A DNA stretch of 64,000 nt from Vibrionaceae bacterium (GCA_018222805.1 JAAEZQ010000008.1:62001-126000); one strand, 5' to 3'. Shown: positions 1-8,913, counted from the stretch's first letter. Notes: generated by a model from the sequence alone, not told the origin. Numbers and translations are program-made.

Positions 1-15
1 TCATATAGTAAATCA

Positions 16-1488
16 TTACTCTTTTTCAGGAATCGCTTCCAGCAGAGCGACCATTTGATCCCAAAATAGCTGAACAGTATCGATCTTCACTTTCTCATCA
101 GGAGAGTGAGGGAATTTGATTGTCGGACCGAAAGATACCATGTCCATATTAGGGTAAGGTTCTTTAAACAGACCACACTCTAGACCAGCATGGATAACCA
201 TGATGTTTGGTTTGTGACCGTAGATACCTTCGTACATATCGCGGAAGATTGCCATGATCTCTGAATCTGCATCTGGTTTCCAGCCAGGGTAGGCACCTGA
301 GAATTCGATCTGAGCTCCAGCCAGTTCCGCAACGGAATGCAGCATACCAACCACTTGGCTTCGACCTGAGTCAATCAGAGAGCGGATCAAGCAAAGTACC
401 GTTACCTTGTTCTCTTCTGTAGTTATCACACCTACGTTCAGAGAGGTCTCAACGACACCTTCGATTTCATCACTCATACGTATAACACCGTTTGGACATG
501 CGTTAAGCGCGGCGATGAAGCGTTGTTGATCGGCTGGTGCGAAAGCGTGAGCGTCTGTTAACGCTTCTTCGTTGAAGGTGACAATGCCTGTTTCGACTTT
601 ACCTAATTCAGCTTTAAGTAGTGCAGTGTAGTCGTTGAACAGCGTAGCCAGCTTGTCTTGGTTTTCTGCAGGAAGAGCAACCGTTACGAACGCTTCACGA
701 GGGATGGCATTACGCAAGCTACCACCACGAAACTCAACTAAACGCATATCCAGTTCACGAGAGTGACCTGCCAAGAAGCGACCAAGCAACTTGTTGGCAT
801 TCCCACGACCAGTATGAATATCACAACCAGAATGACCGCCTTTTAGGCCTTTCAAAGTCAGTTGACGAGTAACAAAGCCTGCTGGGATAGCGTCACGGGT
901 AATATCAAACGTCATTGCGCCATCAATACCGCCAGCGCAGCCCATGTACACTTCACCTTCTTGCTCAGAGTCTGTGTTTAGCAGTATGTCGCCTTCTAAC
1001 CAGCCTGACTCGAGACCGAATGCCCCAGTCATACCAGCTTCTTCATCAATGGTCAGAAGTACTTCTATCGGACCATGCTTGATATCGTTAGAAGCAAGAA
1101 CAGCAAGACAAGATGCCATACCAATGCCGTTATCTGCACCGAGTGTCGTGCCTTTTGCTGTTACCCATTCGCCATCGATGTATGGCTGAATTGGATCTTT
1201 AGTAAAGTCGTGGTCAGTGTCTTCGTTCTTTTGCGGCACCATGTCTATGTGTGCTTGTAAAACCACACCTTTTTTGTTTTCCATACCGGGAGTAGCTGGT
1301 TTTTTGATAAATACGTTACCCGTTGGATCGCGACGAACATTAAAGCCTTGTTCTGTCGCCCAGCCGATAATGAATTGCGCCAGTGCTTCCTCATGCTTAG
1401 AAGGATGAGGGATAGAACAAATCTTATCGAAAAAACGCCAAAGTGGAGTGGGTGATAAGGTACTGATTTCAGAATGGAATTCAGACAC
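16..1488 (-). CDS. pepD: Aminoacyl-histidine dipeptidase (peptidase D)
   Basis: Cytosolic zinc dipeptidase of family M20 that cleaves unspecific dipeptides, notably Xaa-His such as carnosine, and recycles amino acids. The 490-residue length is normal for the family. The metal-site pattern is visible: His80 and Asp82 in AHIDMV, Asp119 in GADNG, the Glu149-Glu150 pair in TIDEEAG, Asp173 in NTDSE and His461 in FPHSPDE. The start is GTG, preceded by AAGGAG seven bases upstream, so no ATG is needed. It is transcribed away from the VcdRP-like RNA, and its own promoter must lie in the shared region 1489-1775. Identification is firm from sequence recognition; metal and substrate range are inferred from the family. 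Confidence 0.95.
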   Translation of the reverse strand: MSEFHSEISTLSPTPLWRFFDKICSIPHPSKHEEALAQFIIGWATEQGFNVRRDPTGNVFIKKPATPGMENKKGVVLQAHIDMVPQKNEDTDHDFTKDPIQPYIDGEWVTAKGTTLGADNGIGMASCLAVLASNDIKHGPIEVLLTIDEEAGMTGAFGLESGWLEGDILLNTDSEQEGEVYMGCAGGIDGAMTFDITRDAIPAGFVTRQLTLKGLKGGHSGCDIHTGRGNANKLLGRFLAGHSRELDMRLVEFRGGSLRNAIPREAFVTVALPAENQDKLATLFNDYTALLKAELGKVETGIVTFNEEALTDAHAFAPADQQRFIAALNACPNGVIRMSDEIEGVVETSLNVGVITTEENKVTVLCLIRSLIDSGRSQVVGMLHSVAELAGAQIEFSGAYPGWKPDADSEIMAIFRDMYEGIYGHKPNIMVIHAGLECGLFKEPYPNMDMVSFGPTIKFPHSPDEKVKIDTVQLFWDQMVALLEAIPEKE

Positions 1489-1724
1489 GGAAAGCTCCTT
1501 TTTATCTATATTTCCAGATATGTTTTGTAAAAATCACATGTGGTTAGCATAAAATGCTAGTGCTACCTGGTTTGTTTCGCTCAAGGATACCACCTGAAAT
1601 GAGCGACTAGTAGTCGCAGGCACTAGGATTTGTCTCTGTATTGTCACAGTTTATGAATAAGAGGCCCTACTCAATACTATTTGGGGGTGAAGATTAAACG
1701 CTAAGTTTGTTTTTATTTATAAAA

Positions 1725-1741
1725 ATGTAATTTAATTACAT
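1725..1741. promoter_or_regulatory. Perfect 17-base palindrome, possible operator
   Basis: The sequence ATGTAATT-T-AATTACAT is a perfect inverted repeat about 36 bases upstream of a CRP-like site, in the divergent region between pepD and the VcdRP-like RNA. It does not fit the spacing of a TyrR box or an ArgR box as I know them. It could be an operator for either neighbour or simply AT-rich chance symmetry. Confidence 0.3.
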
Positions 1742-1776
1742 AAATCGCGTTTTTCAATCTGTTGGTGGTTGTTTTT

Positions 1777-1792
1777 TGTGATTTAAATCACC
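1777..1792. promoter_or_regulatory. CRP-cAMP binding site (predicted)
   Basis: TGTGA-TTTAAA-TCACC matches the CRP consensus TGTGA-N6-TCACA at nine of ten key positions. It overlaps a possible -35 element (TTGTGA, 1776-1781) of the downstream RNA gene, which would favour repression by CRP. If the alternative promoter (TTGTAA 1800-1805, TATATT 1822-1827) is used, the site lies about 50 bases upstream of the start. Confidence 0.65.
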
Positions 1793-1940
1793 AAAACTAT
1801 TGTAATAAAATTTCTTGGTGGTATATTTATAACCATCTTCTTCAGAGAGAAGAATAAAATGCTCAAAGGATGAGTCCGTTAATCGCCTCCAAGGAACTGA
1901 GAATCAACGACTGAATTAATTGATTGAGAAGGTGATAGTT

Positions 1941-2027
1941 ATGAAAGGTTTACCAAGTACAATGTTCTGGAATAGCAAATCTGTATATACCGGTAGCTTT
2001 GTATACCCAACAAGCTTTGGCTACTAA
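1941..2027 (+). CDS. vcdP: 28-residue small protein, VcdP-like
   Basis: The ORF reads MKGLPSTMFW and ends in TSFGY; it has aromatic residues throughout, is weakly basic and has no membrane segment. The ribosome site AGAAGGTGA ends six bases before the ATG, which is good for so short an ORF. It sits inside a discrete transcription unit with its own terminator. V. cholerae VcdP has 29 residues and stimulates citrate synthase GltA, tying sugar uptake to the TCA cycle. The same role here is inferred from position in the RNA, length and the CRP/CCCC context. It could alternatively be a leader peptide, but no regulated gene follows before the terminator. Confidence 0.6.
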   Translation: MKGLPSTMFWNSKSVYTGSFVYPTSFGY

Positions 2028-2114
2028 ATAAGTCGTCAACGCATGTGACTTGAACAGTTTGTTCACCCCTATAATTTGGAATTTTTTTTCAGTAATAGTT
2101 CTGACATGATTCGC

Positions 2115-2142
2115 CGCCACTCATTTTGAGTGGCGTTTTTTT
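2115..2142 (+). terminator. Rho-independent terminator of the VcdRP-like RNA
   Basis: A nine-base-pair stem CGCCACTCA/TGAGTGGCG with a TTT loop is followed by seven T residues. There is no T run on the other strand, so it acts only on plus-strand transcripts. Confidence 0.9.
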
Positions 2143-2367
2143 ATACCCATTTCTCTCGCCTGGCTAAAAATTAGCCTCCAAGTGTCTATTCCCTCATCGC
2201 TTGTCTGTTAATGCGATATCTTGACGTAATACACTCTAAAACCTCCATACAAAAACGGCCTTTCCATGTGAAAGTTTAGAACATTGTTCAGTTTGTACTC
2301 TTTATGCGTGTTACATCTTAATTTATTAGTTATTGTTTCTTAAACCTTAATTTATAAAAGAGTCCGA

Positions 2368-2422
2368 AATCTTAGTAAATGGATCTCATATCCTGCAAAA
2401 AAATCCATTTAGGGTGAAGATT
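2368..2422 (+). promoter_or_regulatory. Paired inverted repeat in the permease upstream region
   Basis: AATCTT (2368-2373) pairs with AAGATT (2417-2422), and inside it TAAATGGAT (2376-2384) pairs with ATCCATTTA (2403-2411). The result would be a 15-pair stem interrupted by an asymmetric AG/GGGTG internal loop, with an 18-base apical loop. It lies 50-140 bases ahead of the purine PurR box. No T run follows. It does not show the three-way junction of a purine riboswitch. Function unknown; it is in the mRNA leader only if the promoter lies further upstream. Confidence 0.35.
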
Positions 2423-2471
2423 CTATCTGGAATTTACTATTTGATAACTTTATAATTCACGCCAATCGATT

Positions 2472-2487
2472 ACGCAACCGTTTACTT
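2472..2487. promoter_or_regulatory. PurR operator (predicted)
   Basis: ACGCAACCGTTTACTT fits the PurR consensus ACGCAAACGTTTNCNT with one core change, and it lies 24 bases before the start codon of a purine permease. PurR with hypoxanthine or guanine represses purine genes, so repression of purine uptake when purines are plentiful is the expected effect. Confidence 0.8.
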
Positions 2488-2510
2488 TTTACCTTTAACA
2501 GGACTCGATC

Positions 2511-3800
2511 ATGCTCGAAAGGCTCTTTAAACTCAGTGAAAATGGCACAAATGTCCGCACTGAGATCATCGCAGGTATTACTACCTTCTTGACCATGGCT
2601 TACATTATTTTTGTAAACCCAGCTATCCTATCTGACACTGGCATGGATCGTGGTGCTATTTTTGTAGCAACCTGTCTTGCTGCTGCCATTGGCTGTTTCA
2701 TTATGGGCTTGGTAGCAAATTACCCAATCGCACAGGCTCCGGGGATGGGGCTTAACGCATTCTTCACTTACTCTGTCGTATTGGGAATGGGTTACACATG
2801 GCAAGTGGCATTGGCTGCTGTATTTGTTTCCGGTGTTTTGTTCATTCTATTAAGTGTGTTCAAGATTCGTGAATGGATCATCAACTCAATTCCTCATTCT
2901 TTACGTACTGGTATTTCGGCAGGTATTGGTTTGTTCCTAGCGTTTATTGCACTTAAAAACGCAGGTATCGTGGTTGATAACCCAGCGACACTGGTTTCTA
3001 TGGGTAATATTACGTCGCTACCATCTGTATTAGCAGCAATCGGCTTCTTCCTGACGATCTCACTTGTTCACCGAGGTGTGAAAGGTGCGGTAATGATTGC
3101 CATTCTTGGAGTGACAGCGTTAGGCCTGCTTTTCGGTGATGTTCAGTGGGGTGGTGTGATGTCGACACCACCAAGTATTGCTCCTACGTTTCTACAACTA
3201 GATTTCTCTGGATTGTTTGAAGTTGGCATGATCTCAGTAGTGTTTGCTTTCCTATTTGTTGACTTGTTTGATACTGCAGGCACGCTAGTTGGTGTTTCTC
3301 AGAAAGCAGGCTTGACCGATGAAAACGGCAACATTCCTCGCCTGAATAAAGCCCTACTTGCTGATTCAACAGCAACTTCGGTCGGTGCTCTACTGGGAAC
3401 ATCAAACACGACTTCTTATATTGAAAGTGTTTCTGGTGTCGCTGCTGGTGGCCGTACTGGTTTAACTGCTGTTATTGTCGGCGTACTATTCCTACTTGCA
3501 CTATTCTTTTCACCTCTTGCAGGTATGATTCCAGCATACGCAACATCGGGCGCTCTATTTTACGTAGCGATCCTAATGTTGTCTGGCTTAGTAAGTATCG
3601 ATTGGCGTGACCTGACTGAAGCATCACCAGTGGTGGTTACTTGTCTTGTTATGCCACTGACTTTCTCAATTGCTGAAGGTATTACGCTAGGCTTTATCGC
3701 TTATTCTGCTATCAAGCTATTTAGTGGTAAAGGTCGTGATGTATCGCTAAGTGTTTGGGTGATGTCAGCCATCTTTATCGTCAAATACCTTGTAGGTTAA
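2511..3800 (+). CDS. NCS2/AzgA-type purine (adenine/guanine/hypoxanthine) permease
   Basis: Inner-membrane proton-coupled nucleobase transporter of 429 residues, the usual length for the AdeP/AdeQ/GhxP/GhxQ group. It is strongly hydrophobic with roughly 12-14 membrane segments. Family motifs are visible: AITTFLTMAYI-type N-terminus, NAFFTYSVV near residue 85, FVDLFDTAGTLVGV in the middle, and TSNTTSYIESVSGVAAGGRTG, which carries substrate-contact residues in this family. The ATG follows AACAGGA. The PurR box 24 bases upstream and gpt downstream support purine salvage. Whether it prefers adenine or guanine/hypoxanthine cannot be told from sequence alone, so no symbol is given. Confidence 0.92.
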   Translation: MLERLFKLSENGTNVRTEIIAGITTFLTMAYIIFVNPAILSDTGMDRGAIFVATCLAAAIGCFIMGLVANYPIAQAPGMGLNAFFTYSVVLGMGYTWQVALAAVFVSGVLFILLSVFKIREWIINSIPHSLRTGISAGIGLFLAFIALKNAGIVVDNPATLVSMGNITSLPSVLAAIGFFLTISLVHRGVKGAVMIAILGVTALGLLFGDVQWGGVMSTPPSIAPTFLQLDFSGLFEVGMISVVFAFLFVDLFDTAGTLVGVSQKAGLTDENGNIPRLNKALLADSTATSVGALLGTSNTTSYIESVSGVAAGGRTGLTAVIVGVLFLLALFFSPLAGMIPAYATSGALFYVAILMLSGLVSIDWRDLTEASPVVVTCLVMPLTFSIAEGITLGFIAYSAIKLFSGKGRDVSLSVWVMSAIFIVKYLVG

Positions 3801-3814
3801 CTCTATTTTGTTCC

Positions 3815-3849
3815 AAGCCAGTGAGAACGAGTGTTCTCGCTGGCTTTTT
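3815..3849 (+). terminator. Rho-independent terminator after the permease
   Basis: A long stem AAGCCAGTGAGAAC / GTTCTCGCTGGCTT with a four-base loop is followed by T residues. It separates permease and gpt transcripts. Confidence 0.88.
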
Positions 3850-3930
3850 AGTTTAATTTTGTTCACCGAAATCGCTCTCTATGTGGAGAAATTTGATATC
3901 ACCATTGGTATTAATATTAGCTTTCGGTAG

Positions 3931-3946
3931 AATAATCGTTTGCGCT
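3931..3946. promoter_or_regulatory. PurR-like operator upstream of gpt (weaker)
   Basis: Read on the minus strand, the core GCAAACGATT matches the PurR core GCAANCGNTT, but three flanking positions differ from the consensus. It lies about 110 bases before the gpt start. A purine salvage gene downstream makes the match more credible. Confidence 0.4.
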
Positions 3947-4056
3947 GCTTTAAACCCCGCCTCAGATTTAGTTTGAGAGCTTAGTGAACATGTCGTTTAT
4001 CCGTCTTTTTCACTGAATATTGGGGATACATATTTTCAAATTATTAGGTTATTACA

Positions 4057-4521
4057 ATGAGTAAAAAATTCATTATCACTTGGGATGCGATGCAGACTTA
4101 CTGTCGTGAACTGGCTGAGAAGCAAATGCCAGCGGAGCAGTGGAAAGGTATCTGGGCAGTAAGCCGTGGTGGTTTAGTTCCTGGTGCGATTCTGGCTCGC
4201 GAACTGGGCATTCGTTACGTTGATACTATCTGTATTTCAAGCTACGACCATGACCATCAGCGTGATATGTCTGTGCTTAAAGCACCAGAAGGTGACGGTG
4301 AAGGTTACCTAATCGTTGAAGACCTAGTAGATAGCGGTGATACTGCGCGTCAATTGCGTGAAATGTATCCTAAAGCAAAAATGATTGCTGTATGTGCTAA
4401 GCCGTCAGGCAAAGAGCTTCTTGATGACTACGTTGTTGATATTGAGCAAGACACTTGGATTGAGCAGCCGTGGGATATGTCTATCCAGTATGCTGAGCCA
4501 GTAAATCGCAAGCAAAAATAA
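4057..4521 (+). CDS. gpt: Xanthine-guanine phosphoribosyltransferase
   Basis: Converts guanine, xanthine and, less well, hypoxanthine to their 5'-monophosphates with PRPP; a purine salvage enzyme that sits at the inner membrane face. The protein is 154 residues, close to the E. coli enzyme (152). The RGG loop is at residues 37-39 and the PRPP-binding motif [10 protein letters not shown] at 88-97. The purine-contact region DTWIEQPWD lies near the C-terminus. It follows a purine permease, which fits uptake followed by trapping as nucleotide. It is flanked by terminators and so is probably a single-gene transcript. Confidence 0.96.
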   Translation: MSKKFIITWDAMQTYCRELAEKQMPAEQWKGIWAVSRGGLVPGAILARELGIRYVDTICISSYDHDHQRDMSVLKAPEGDGEGYLIVEDLVDSGDTARQLREMYPKAKMIAVCAKPSGKELLDDYVVDIEQDTWIEQPWDMSIQYAEPVNRKQK

Positions 4522-4542
4522 TTGCAGTCAAAGAATATTGAG

Positions 4543-4572
4543 AAATGCCCCTGTTTAGGGGCATTTTTTTTA
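4543..4572 (+). terminator. Rho-independent terminator after gpt
   Basis: Stem AAATGCCCC/GGGGCATTT with a six-base loop, followed by a T run. Confidence 0.92.
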
Positions 4573-4611
4573 TTATCATTGTAAATATTGCAAATAGTTA
4601 GGGCTCTTCAT

Positions 4612-5859
4612 ATGTCGGAAGATATCAGTAAAAACCTATCTGAAACTTTGTTTGTCAAACACAAGCAAGCCAAAGAAACCTCCGCATTAACTCAGTACAT
4701 GCCAACAAGCCAGAAAATCCTCGACGAAAGAGAAGAGCAGGGAGATAGTGCTTGGTATCGTCACTTACTCCGTCTGCAGTGGGCATGGCAAGGCGTATCT
4801 CCAATAGAGATAGAAGAGGTGCTATCTAGAATTGCATCTTCCAAGCACTCGCGCACTAAGGATGAATGGTTAGATACCGTGATGGGTTACCACAGCGGAA
4901 ACTGGACTTTCGAGTGGATAAAGTTGGGCATGGAGCACCAAAAGCGTTCTGAAAATATGCAAGGGGAAGAAGCGGCGGATGAGCTTTTTACTGCGTCATT
5001 ATGTTTTAGTATTGCGGGCTACCCACATTTAAAGAACGACAACTTAGCGCTGCAGGCTCAGGTATTGGCAAACAAAGCGTATTCGCAAGGGGCAGAGAAA
5101 ACGCAATACACGATTAAGCAAATCGAAGTGCCATACCAGAATCGCAAAATTATTGCGAATCTACATCTCCCTAGAACGGATAAGCAGTTGCCAGTTGTAA
5201 TGGTTAGTGCGGGTTTAGATAGCCTACAAACTGACATGTGGCGGCTATTCCGTAATCACTTCGCACCGAAGGATATCGCCATGCTGACGGTTGATATGCC
5301 TTCTATTGGGCACAGTTCACATTGGCCTCTGACTGAAGATGCCAGTTGTATCCATCAGGCGGTGCTGAATGAGCTCTATTCGATTCCTTATGTTGATCAC
5401 CATAAAGTGGGGTTAATCGGATTTCGTTTTGGCGGTAATGCCATGGTTCGGCTCTCATTCATCGAACAAGAAAAGATAAAAGCATGTGTTGCGATGGGTG
5501 CGCCTGTGCACGATCTTTTTACGTCTCCTCAAAAGTTACAGCAGATGCCGAAAATGTACCTGGATTTATTGGCATCACGACTGGGCAAAAGCGCGGTAGA
5601 CATCAACAGCATGGCTGGGCAGATGAAAGCGTGGTCATTGAAAGTTCAAGGCTTTCTAACCAGTCGCAGAACTAAGGTGCCAATTCTGGCATTAGGCTTG
5701 GAGGGAGACCCAGTCTCGCCATATAGTGATAATCAGTTGGTTGCACTGTTTAGTCAGTACGGACAGGCGAAAAAAATCAGCGCTAAGTCAATTTCAAAAG
5801 GTTATGAGCAATCCCTCGATTTGGCCATAAAGTGGTTGGAAGATGAATTATTAAGATGA
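4612..5859 (+). CDS. frsA: Fermentation-respiration switch protein FrsA
   Basis: A 415-residue protein with an N-terminal all-helical part and a C-terminal alpha/beta-hydrolase fold (about 160-415). FrsA binds the dephosphorylated form of EIIA-Glc and shifts metabolism between respiration and fermentation. At the nucleophile elbow the sequence is GFRFGG (270-275), so the usual catalytic Ser of GxSxG is replaced by Arg, as is typical of FrsA; ester hydrolysis by a classic triad is therefore not expected. The ATG at 4612 gives the family length; a TTG eight codons upstream has no better ribosome site. The frsA-crl order is the same as in V. cholerae. Confidence 0.93.
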   Translation: MSEDISKNLSETLFVKHKQAKETSALTQYMPTSQKILDEREEQGDSAWYRHLLRLQWAWQGVSPIEIEEVLSRIASSKHSRTKDEWLDTVMGYHSGNWTFEWIKLGMEHQKRSENMQGEEAADELFTASLCFSIAGYPHLKNDNLALQAQVLANKAYSQGAEKTQYTIKQIEVPYQNRKIIANLHLPRTDKQLPVVMVSAGLDSLQTDMWRLFRNHFAPKDIAMLTVDMPSIGHSSHWPLTEDASCIHQAVLNELYSIPYVDHHKVGLIGFRFGGNAMVRLSFIEQEKIKACVAMGAPVHDLFTSPQKLQQMPKMYLDLLASRLGKSAVDINSMAGQMKAWSLKVQGFLTSRRTKVPILALGLEGDPVSPYSDNQLVALFSQYGQAKKISAKSISKGYEQSLDLAIKWLEDELLR

Positions 5860-5972
5860 CAAACCTTCCTATTGAGTTAAAGTGAGTACTTGAGTAAAAA
5901 TTAAGCTTATGATAATCAAAAATAATAATCATTCTTGAGTATTCACTTTTTATTATGGAAACGGAGATTCAT

Positions 5973-6362
5973 ATGTCTGAGACGACTCAGGGGCCAACTC
6001 ACTTTCGCTTGATGTCTAAGTTAAAGGCGATAGGGCCTTACCTACGTGAACCGCAATCAGAAGAAGGTCGGTACTATTTTGATTGTTTATCGGTGTGTGT
6101 CGACGATAAGAAATCACCAGAAAAACGAGAGTTTTGGGGCTGGTGGATGGACTTAGAGGCCATCGAAGGAGGGTTTACTGCTAAATACCATATTGGTAAA
6201 TACAATAGAGAAGGGCAATGGGACTCGGAAGCGTTGCCTAAAAAATCGGTAGAGGAAGTTTACTTAACACAAAGTACTTTTCATCAAAAGCTGGTTGATA
6301 CCCTCGAAGAACATTTCAAATTAGAGGTTGAATACCATACAGAGTCATTTGACTTTGCTTAA
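5973..6362 (+). CDS. crl: Sigma factor-binding protein Crl
   Basis: Small cytosolic protein that binds sigma-S (RpoS) and helps it assemble with core RNA polymerase, raising stationary-phase transcription. The protein is 129 residues with the family features: YLRE, the acidic/aromatic stretch FWGWWMDLE near residue 60, and [17 protein letters not shown]. The ATG at 5973 is preceded by ACGGAG at a good distance; the ATG 18 bases upstream has none. It is followed by a terminator. Identification rests on recognition of the Vibrio Crl sequence pattern. Confidence 0.92.
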   Translation: MSETTQGPTHFRLMSKLKAIGPYLREPQSEEGRYYFDCLSVCVDDKKSPEKREFWGWWMDLEAIEGGFTAKYHIGKYNREGQWDSEALPKKSVEEVYLTQSTFHQKLVDTLEEHFKLEVEYHTESFDFA

Positions 6363-6390
6363 TTCTCCCCTTTTCTTCCACTAGAAAACA

Positions 6391-6414
6391 AAAAGGTGCG
6401 TTTTCGCACCTTTT
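6391..6414 (+). terminator. Rho-independent terminator after crl
   Basis: Symmetric stem AAAAGGTGCG/CGCACCTTTT with a TTTT loop. Confidence 0.9.
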
Positions 6415-6482
6415 CTCTTGTTAAATCCCAAATTGATTGTTAAAACATTTCCTTTAATTTGTTTTTCACTTCAGAAGACATC

Positions 6483-7622
6483 ATGACAACGAATCAACAA
6501 AATGCAGTCGTTTCACATCCAAAAACAGTCGTTGTGAAACTGGGTACAAGTGTGCTGACAGGCGGTACATTGGCGCTAGATCGTGCTCACATGGTTGAGC
6601 TGGCGCGCCAGTGTGCTGAGCTTAAGAAACAAGGCCATTCAGTAGTAATGGTTTCGTCTGGTGCAATTGCAGCAGGCCGTGAGCATCTTGGATACCCCGC
6701 ATTGCCCAACGAAATGGCGAGTAAACAGCTACTTGCTGCTGTAGGGCAGAGTCGTTTGATTCAAACATGGGAGTCTCTGTTCAGTATATACGATATTAAG
6801 ATCGGTCAAATGCTGCTGACACGTGCAGATCTAGAAGATCGCGAGCGATTTCTTAATGCACGCGATACCATTAATGCGTTAGTGGCGAACGATATCGTGC
6901 CAATCGTGAACGAAAACGATGCGGTAGCAACAAGTGAAATTAAAGTCGGTGACAATGATAACTTGTCCGCTCTAGTGGGGATTTTATGTGGTGCAGATAA
7001 GTTACTGCTCCTTACTGACCAAAAAGGGTTGTTTACTGCTGATCCGCGTAAAGACCCAAATGCAGAGTTGATCAAAGAAGTTAAGACGATCGATGACACG
7101 CTTCGCAAAATCGCGGGCGGCAGTGGTACGACGTTGGGTACTGGTGGCATGGCAACCAAACTTCAAGCGGCTGACATCGCTCGTCGTGCAGGCATCGAAG
7201 TTATCATTGCTGCGGGCAGTGCGATCAATGTGATCTCTGATTCATTGAGTCCAGAGCCACATGGCACACGCTTTTTACCTTGTTCTGAAGCACTAGAAAA
7301 CCGCAAGCGTTGGATCCTCGCTGGTCCTGCTGCATCGGGAGATATTATTATCGATGATGGTGCAGTAAACGCAGTAGTTGGTAAAGGTGGCAGTCTGTTA
7401 GCCAAAGGGGTGACGAAGGTGAGTGGTGATTTTGCCCGTGGTGAGGTGGTGCGTGTCACTAATACTCATGGCAAACTGGTGGCTCGCGGTATTAGTGCTT
7501 ATTCAAGTGAAGACCTAACCAAAATCTCTGGCAAGCACAGTAAAGATATCATCACTATTTTGGGCCATGATTACGGCTCAGAAGTCATTCACCGCGATGA
7601 TCTTGTCGTCATTCAGGAATAG
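6483..7622 (+). CDS. proB: Glutamate 5-kinase
   Basis: First step of proline synthesis: phosphorylates glutamate to gamma-glutamyl phosphate, which ProA uses directly. The protein is 379 residues with an amino-acid-kinase domain (about 15-260, with [12 protein letters not shown] at the phosphate loop and [15 protein letters not shown] substrate residues) and a C-terminal PUA domain (about 285-370). The ATG at 6483 follows AGAAG; an in-frame TTG 24 bases earlier is less likely. proA starts 17 bases downstream on the same transcript. Feedback inhibition by proline is a family property and is not visible here. Confidence 0.96.
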   Translation: MTTNQQNAVVSHPKTVVVKLGTSVLTGGTLALDRAHMVELARQCAELKKQGHSVVMVSSGAIAAGREHLGYPALPNEMASKQLLAAVGQSRLIQTWESLFSIYDIKIGQMLLTRADLEDRERFLNARDTINALVANDIVPIVNENDAVATSEIKVGDNDNLSALVGILCGADKLLLLTDQKGLFTADPRKDPNAELIKEVKTIDDTLRKIAGGSGTTLGTGGMATKLQAADIARRAGIEVIIAAGSAINVISDSLSPEPHGTRFLPCSEALENRKRWILAGPAASGDIIIDDGAVNAVVGKGGSLLAKGVTKVSGDFARGEVVRVTNTHGKLVARGISAYSSEDLTKISGKHSKDIITILGHDYGSEVIHRDDLVVIQE

Positions 7623-7639
7623 AAACTAAGGGAAGCAAA

Positions 7640-8890
7640 GTGGATTTAAATAACATGGGTAAAGCTGCAAAAGATGCAGCTTTCGAATTGGCGACAGCGT
7701 CAACATTACAGAAAAACCAAGCTCTAGCCATCATCGCTGATGAGCTGGAAGCAAACTCAGCGGCGATCCTAAAGGCGAACGCGAAAGACATTGAACTAGG
7801 CCGAGAAGCAGGTTTGACGGATGCGTTACTTGATCGCCTTCTTCTAAATGAAGAGCGCTTAACTGGCATCGCTAACGACGTTCGAAACGTGATAAGCCTT
7901 AACGATCCTGTTGGTAGCGAAATCGACAGTAAAGTGCTAGAAAATGGCATGTCTTTGGCTCGCCGCCGCGTTCCTCTCGGTGTTGTCGGCGTGATTTACG
8001 AAGCGCGCCCTAACGTGACCATTGATATCGCGGCACTGTGCCTGAAAACCGGAAACGCAAGTATTTTACGTGGTGGCAAAGAGACATTCTTCTCTAATAT
8101 GGAACTGGTTAAAGTCATCCAGTCGGCTCTGGCAAAAGCGAATCTGCCAGCAGCTTCAGTTCAATACATTGAGAAGCCAGACCGTGAGCTTGTCTCTCAA
8201 TTGCTAAAATTGGATGACTACGTGGATATGATTATCCCTCGTGGTGGTGCTGGTTTACATAAAATGTGTAAAGAAAACAGCACCATTCCGGTCATTATCG
8301 GTGGCTTTGGTATCAGCCATATTTTTGTGGATGAGTCTGCGGATCTGGAAAAATCAGTTAATGTGGTTGAAAACTCAAAGGTACAGCGTCCATCTGCATG
8401 TAACTCACTCGATACTTTACTCGTGCATCAAAACGTTGCGGCTGAATTTTTGACCATACTGGTTGAACGCATGAATGACAAAGTCACTTTTGTTGCGGAA
8501 CCAAAAGCAAAAGCGTTGATGACCAATGCGAAGCATATCCGCGATGCGGGCGAAGGTGATTTTGATACAGAGTGGCTAAGCTACACACTTGGTGTGAAAG
8601 TGGTCACCGATGTGAAAGACGCCATTGACCACATGCGAGTGCACAATGCCAGCCACTCAGATGCGATTATGACCAACAGTTTGGAAAACTCTGAGCTGTT
8701 CATCAACTCTGTGGGTTCTGCAGCAGTGTACGTTAACGCGGCGACCCGTTTTACTGATGGTGCACAATTTGGCCTTGGTGCTGAAGTTGCCGTCTCCACT
8801 CAGAAGCTCCATGCTCGAGGTCCAATGGGCTTAGAAGAGCTGACCAGCTACAAATGGGTAGGTAAAGCAAACTACTTAGCACGTAGTTAA
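7640..8890 (+). CDS. proA: Gamma-glutamyl phosphate reductase
   Basis: NADPH-dependent reduction of gamma-glutamyl phosphate to glutamate semialdehyde, the second step of proline synthesis. The protein is 416 residues of the aldehyde-dehydrogenase superfamily. The catalytic Cys lies in [14 protein letters not shown], near residue 255, and the cofactor loop LRGGKE is near residue 150. The start is GTG, preceded by AAGGGAAG. It is co-transcribed with proB and ends at a strong terminator. Confidence 0.96.
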   Translation: MDLNNMGKAAKDAAFELATASTLQKNQALAIIADELEANSAAILKANAKDIELGREAGLTDALLDRLLLNEERLTGIANDVRNVISLNDPVGSEIDSKVLENGMSLARRRVPLGVVGVIYEARPNVTIDIAALCLKTGNASILRGGKETFFSNMELVKVIQSALAKANLPAASVQYIEKPDRELVSQLLKLDDYVDMIIPRGGAGLHKMCKENSTIPVIIGGFGISHIFVDESADLEKSVNVVENSKVQRPSACNSLDTLLVHQNVAAEFLTILVERMNDKVTFVAEPKAKALMTNAKHIRDAGEGDFDTEWLSYTLGVKVVTDVKDAIDHMRVHNASHSDAIMTNSLENSELFINSVGSAAVYVNAATRFTDGAQFGLGAEVAVSTQKLHARGPMGLEELTSYKWVGKANYLARS

Positions 8891-8913
8891 CATAATCCAT
8901 TCGATATTGATTG

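Larger units (their letters stand above)
1834..2142 (+). ncRNA. vcdRP: VcdRP-like dual-function RNA (predicted)
   Basis: A transcription unit with a CRP site and promoter-like elements upstream, a 28-codon ORF with a ribosome site, a downstream unpaired CCCC (2066-2069), and a strong rho-independent terminator ending near 2142. This matches what is known of V. cholerae VcdRP: a CRP-repressed RNA whose 3' part (about 100 nt) base-pairs with PTS mRNAs through a run of four cytosines, and whose 29-residue peptide binds citrate synthase. A 103-nt 3' fragment here would start near 2040, just after the ORF, and would contain the CCCC. Short hairpins occur at 2030-2051 and 2051-2065. The start point is estimated and could be nearer 1811. 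The identity is inferred from architecture; I could not align it to the published sequence. Confidence 0.65.

Noticed and set aside
2340..2510. Purine riboswitch upstream of the permease
   Set aside because: The stem arrangement is a single interrupted hairpin; the conserved three-way junction and loop-loop sequences of purine riboswitches are absent. A PurR box explains purine control.
4612..5859. FrsA as an inactivated hydrolase
   Set aside because: Lack of the nucleophile Ser (GFRFGG) is normal for the family and is not a mutation in this gene.
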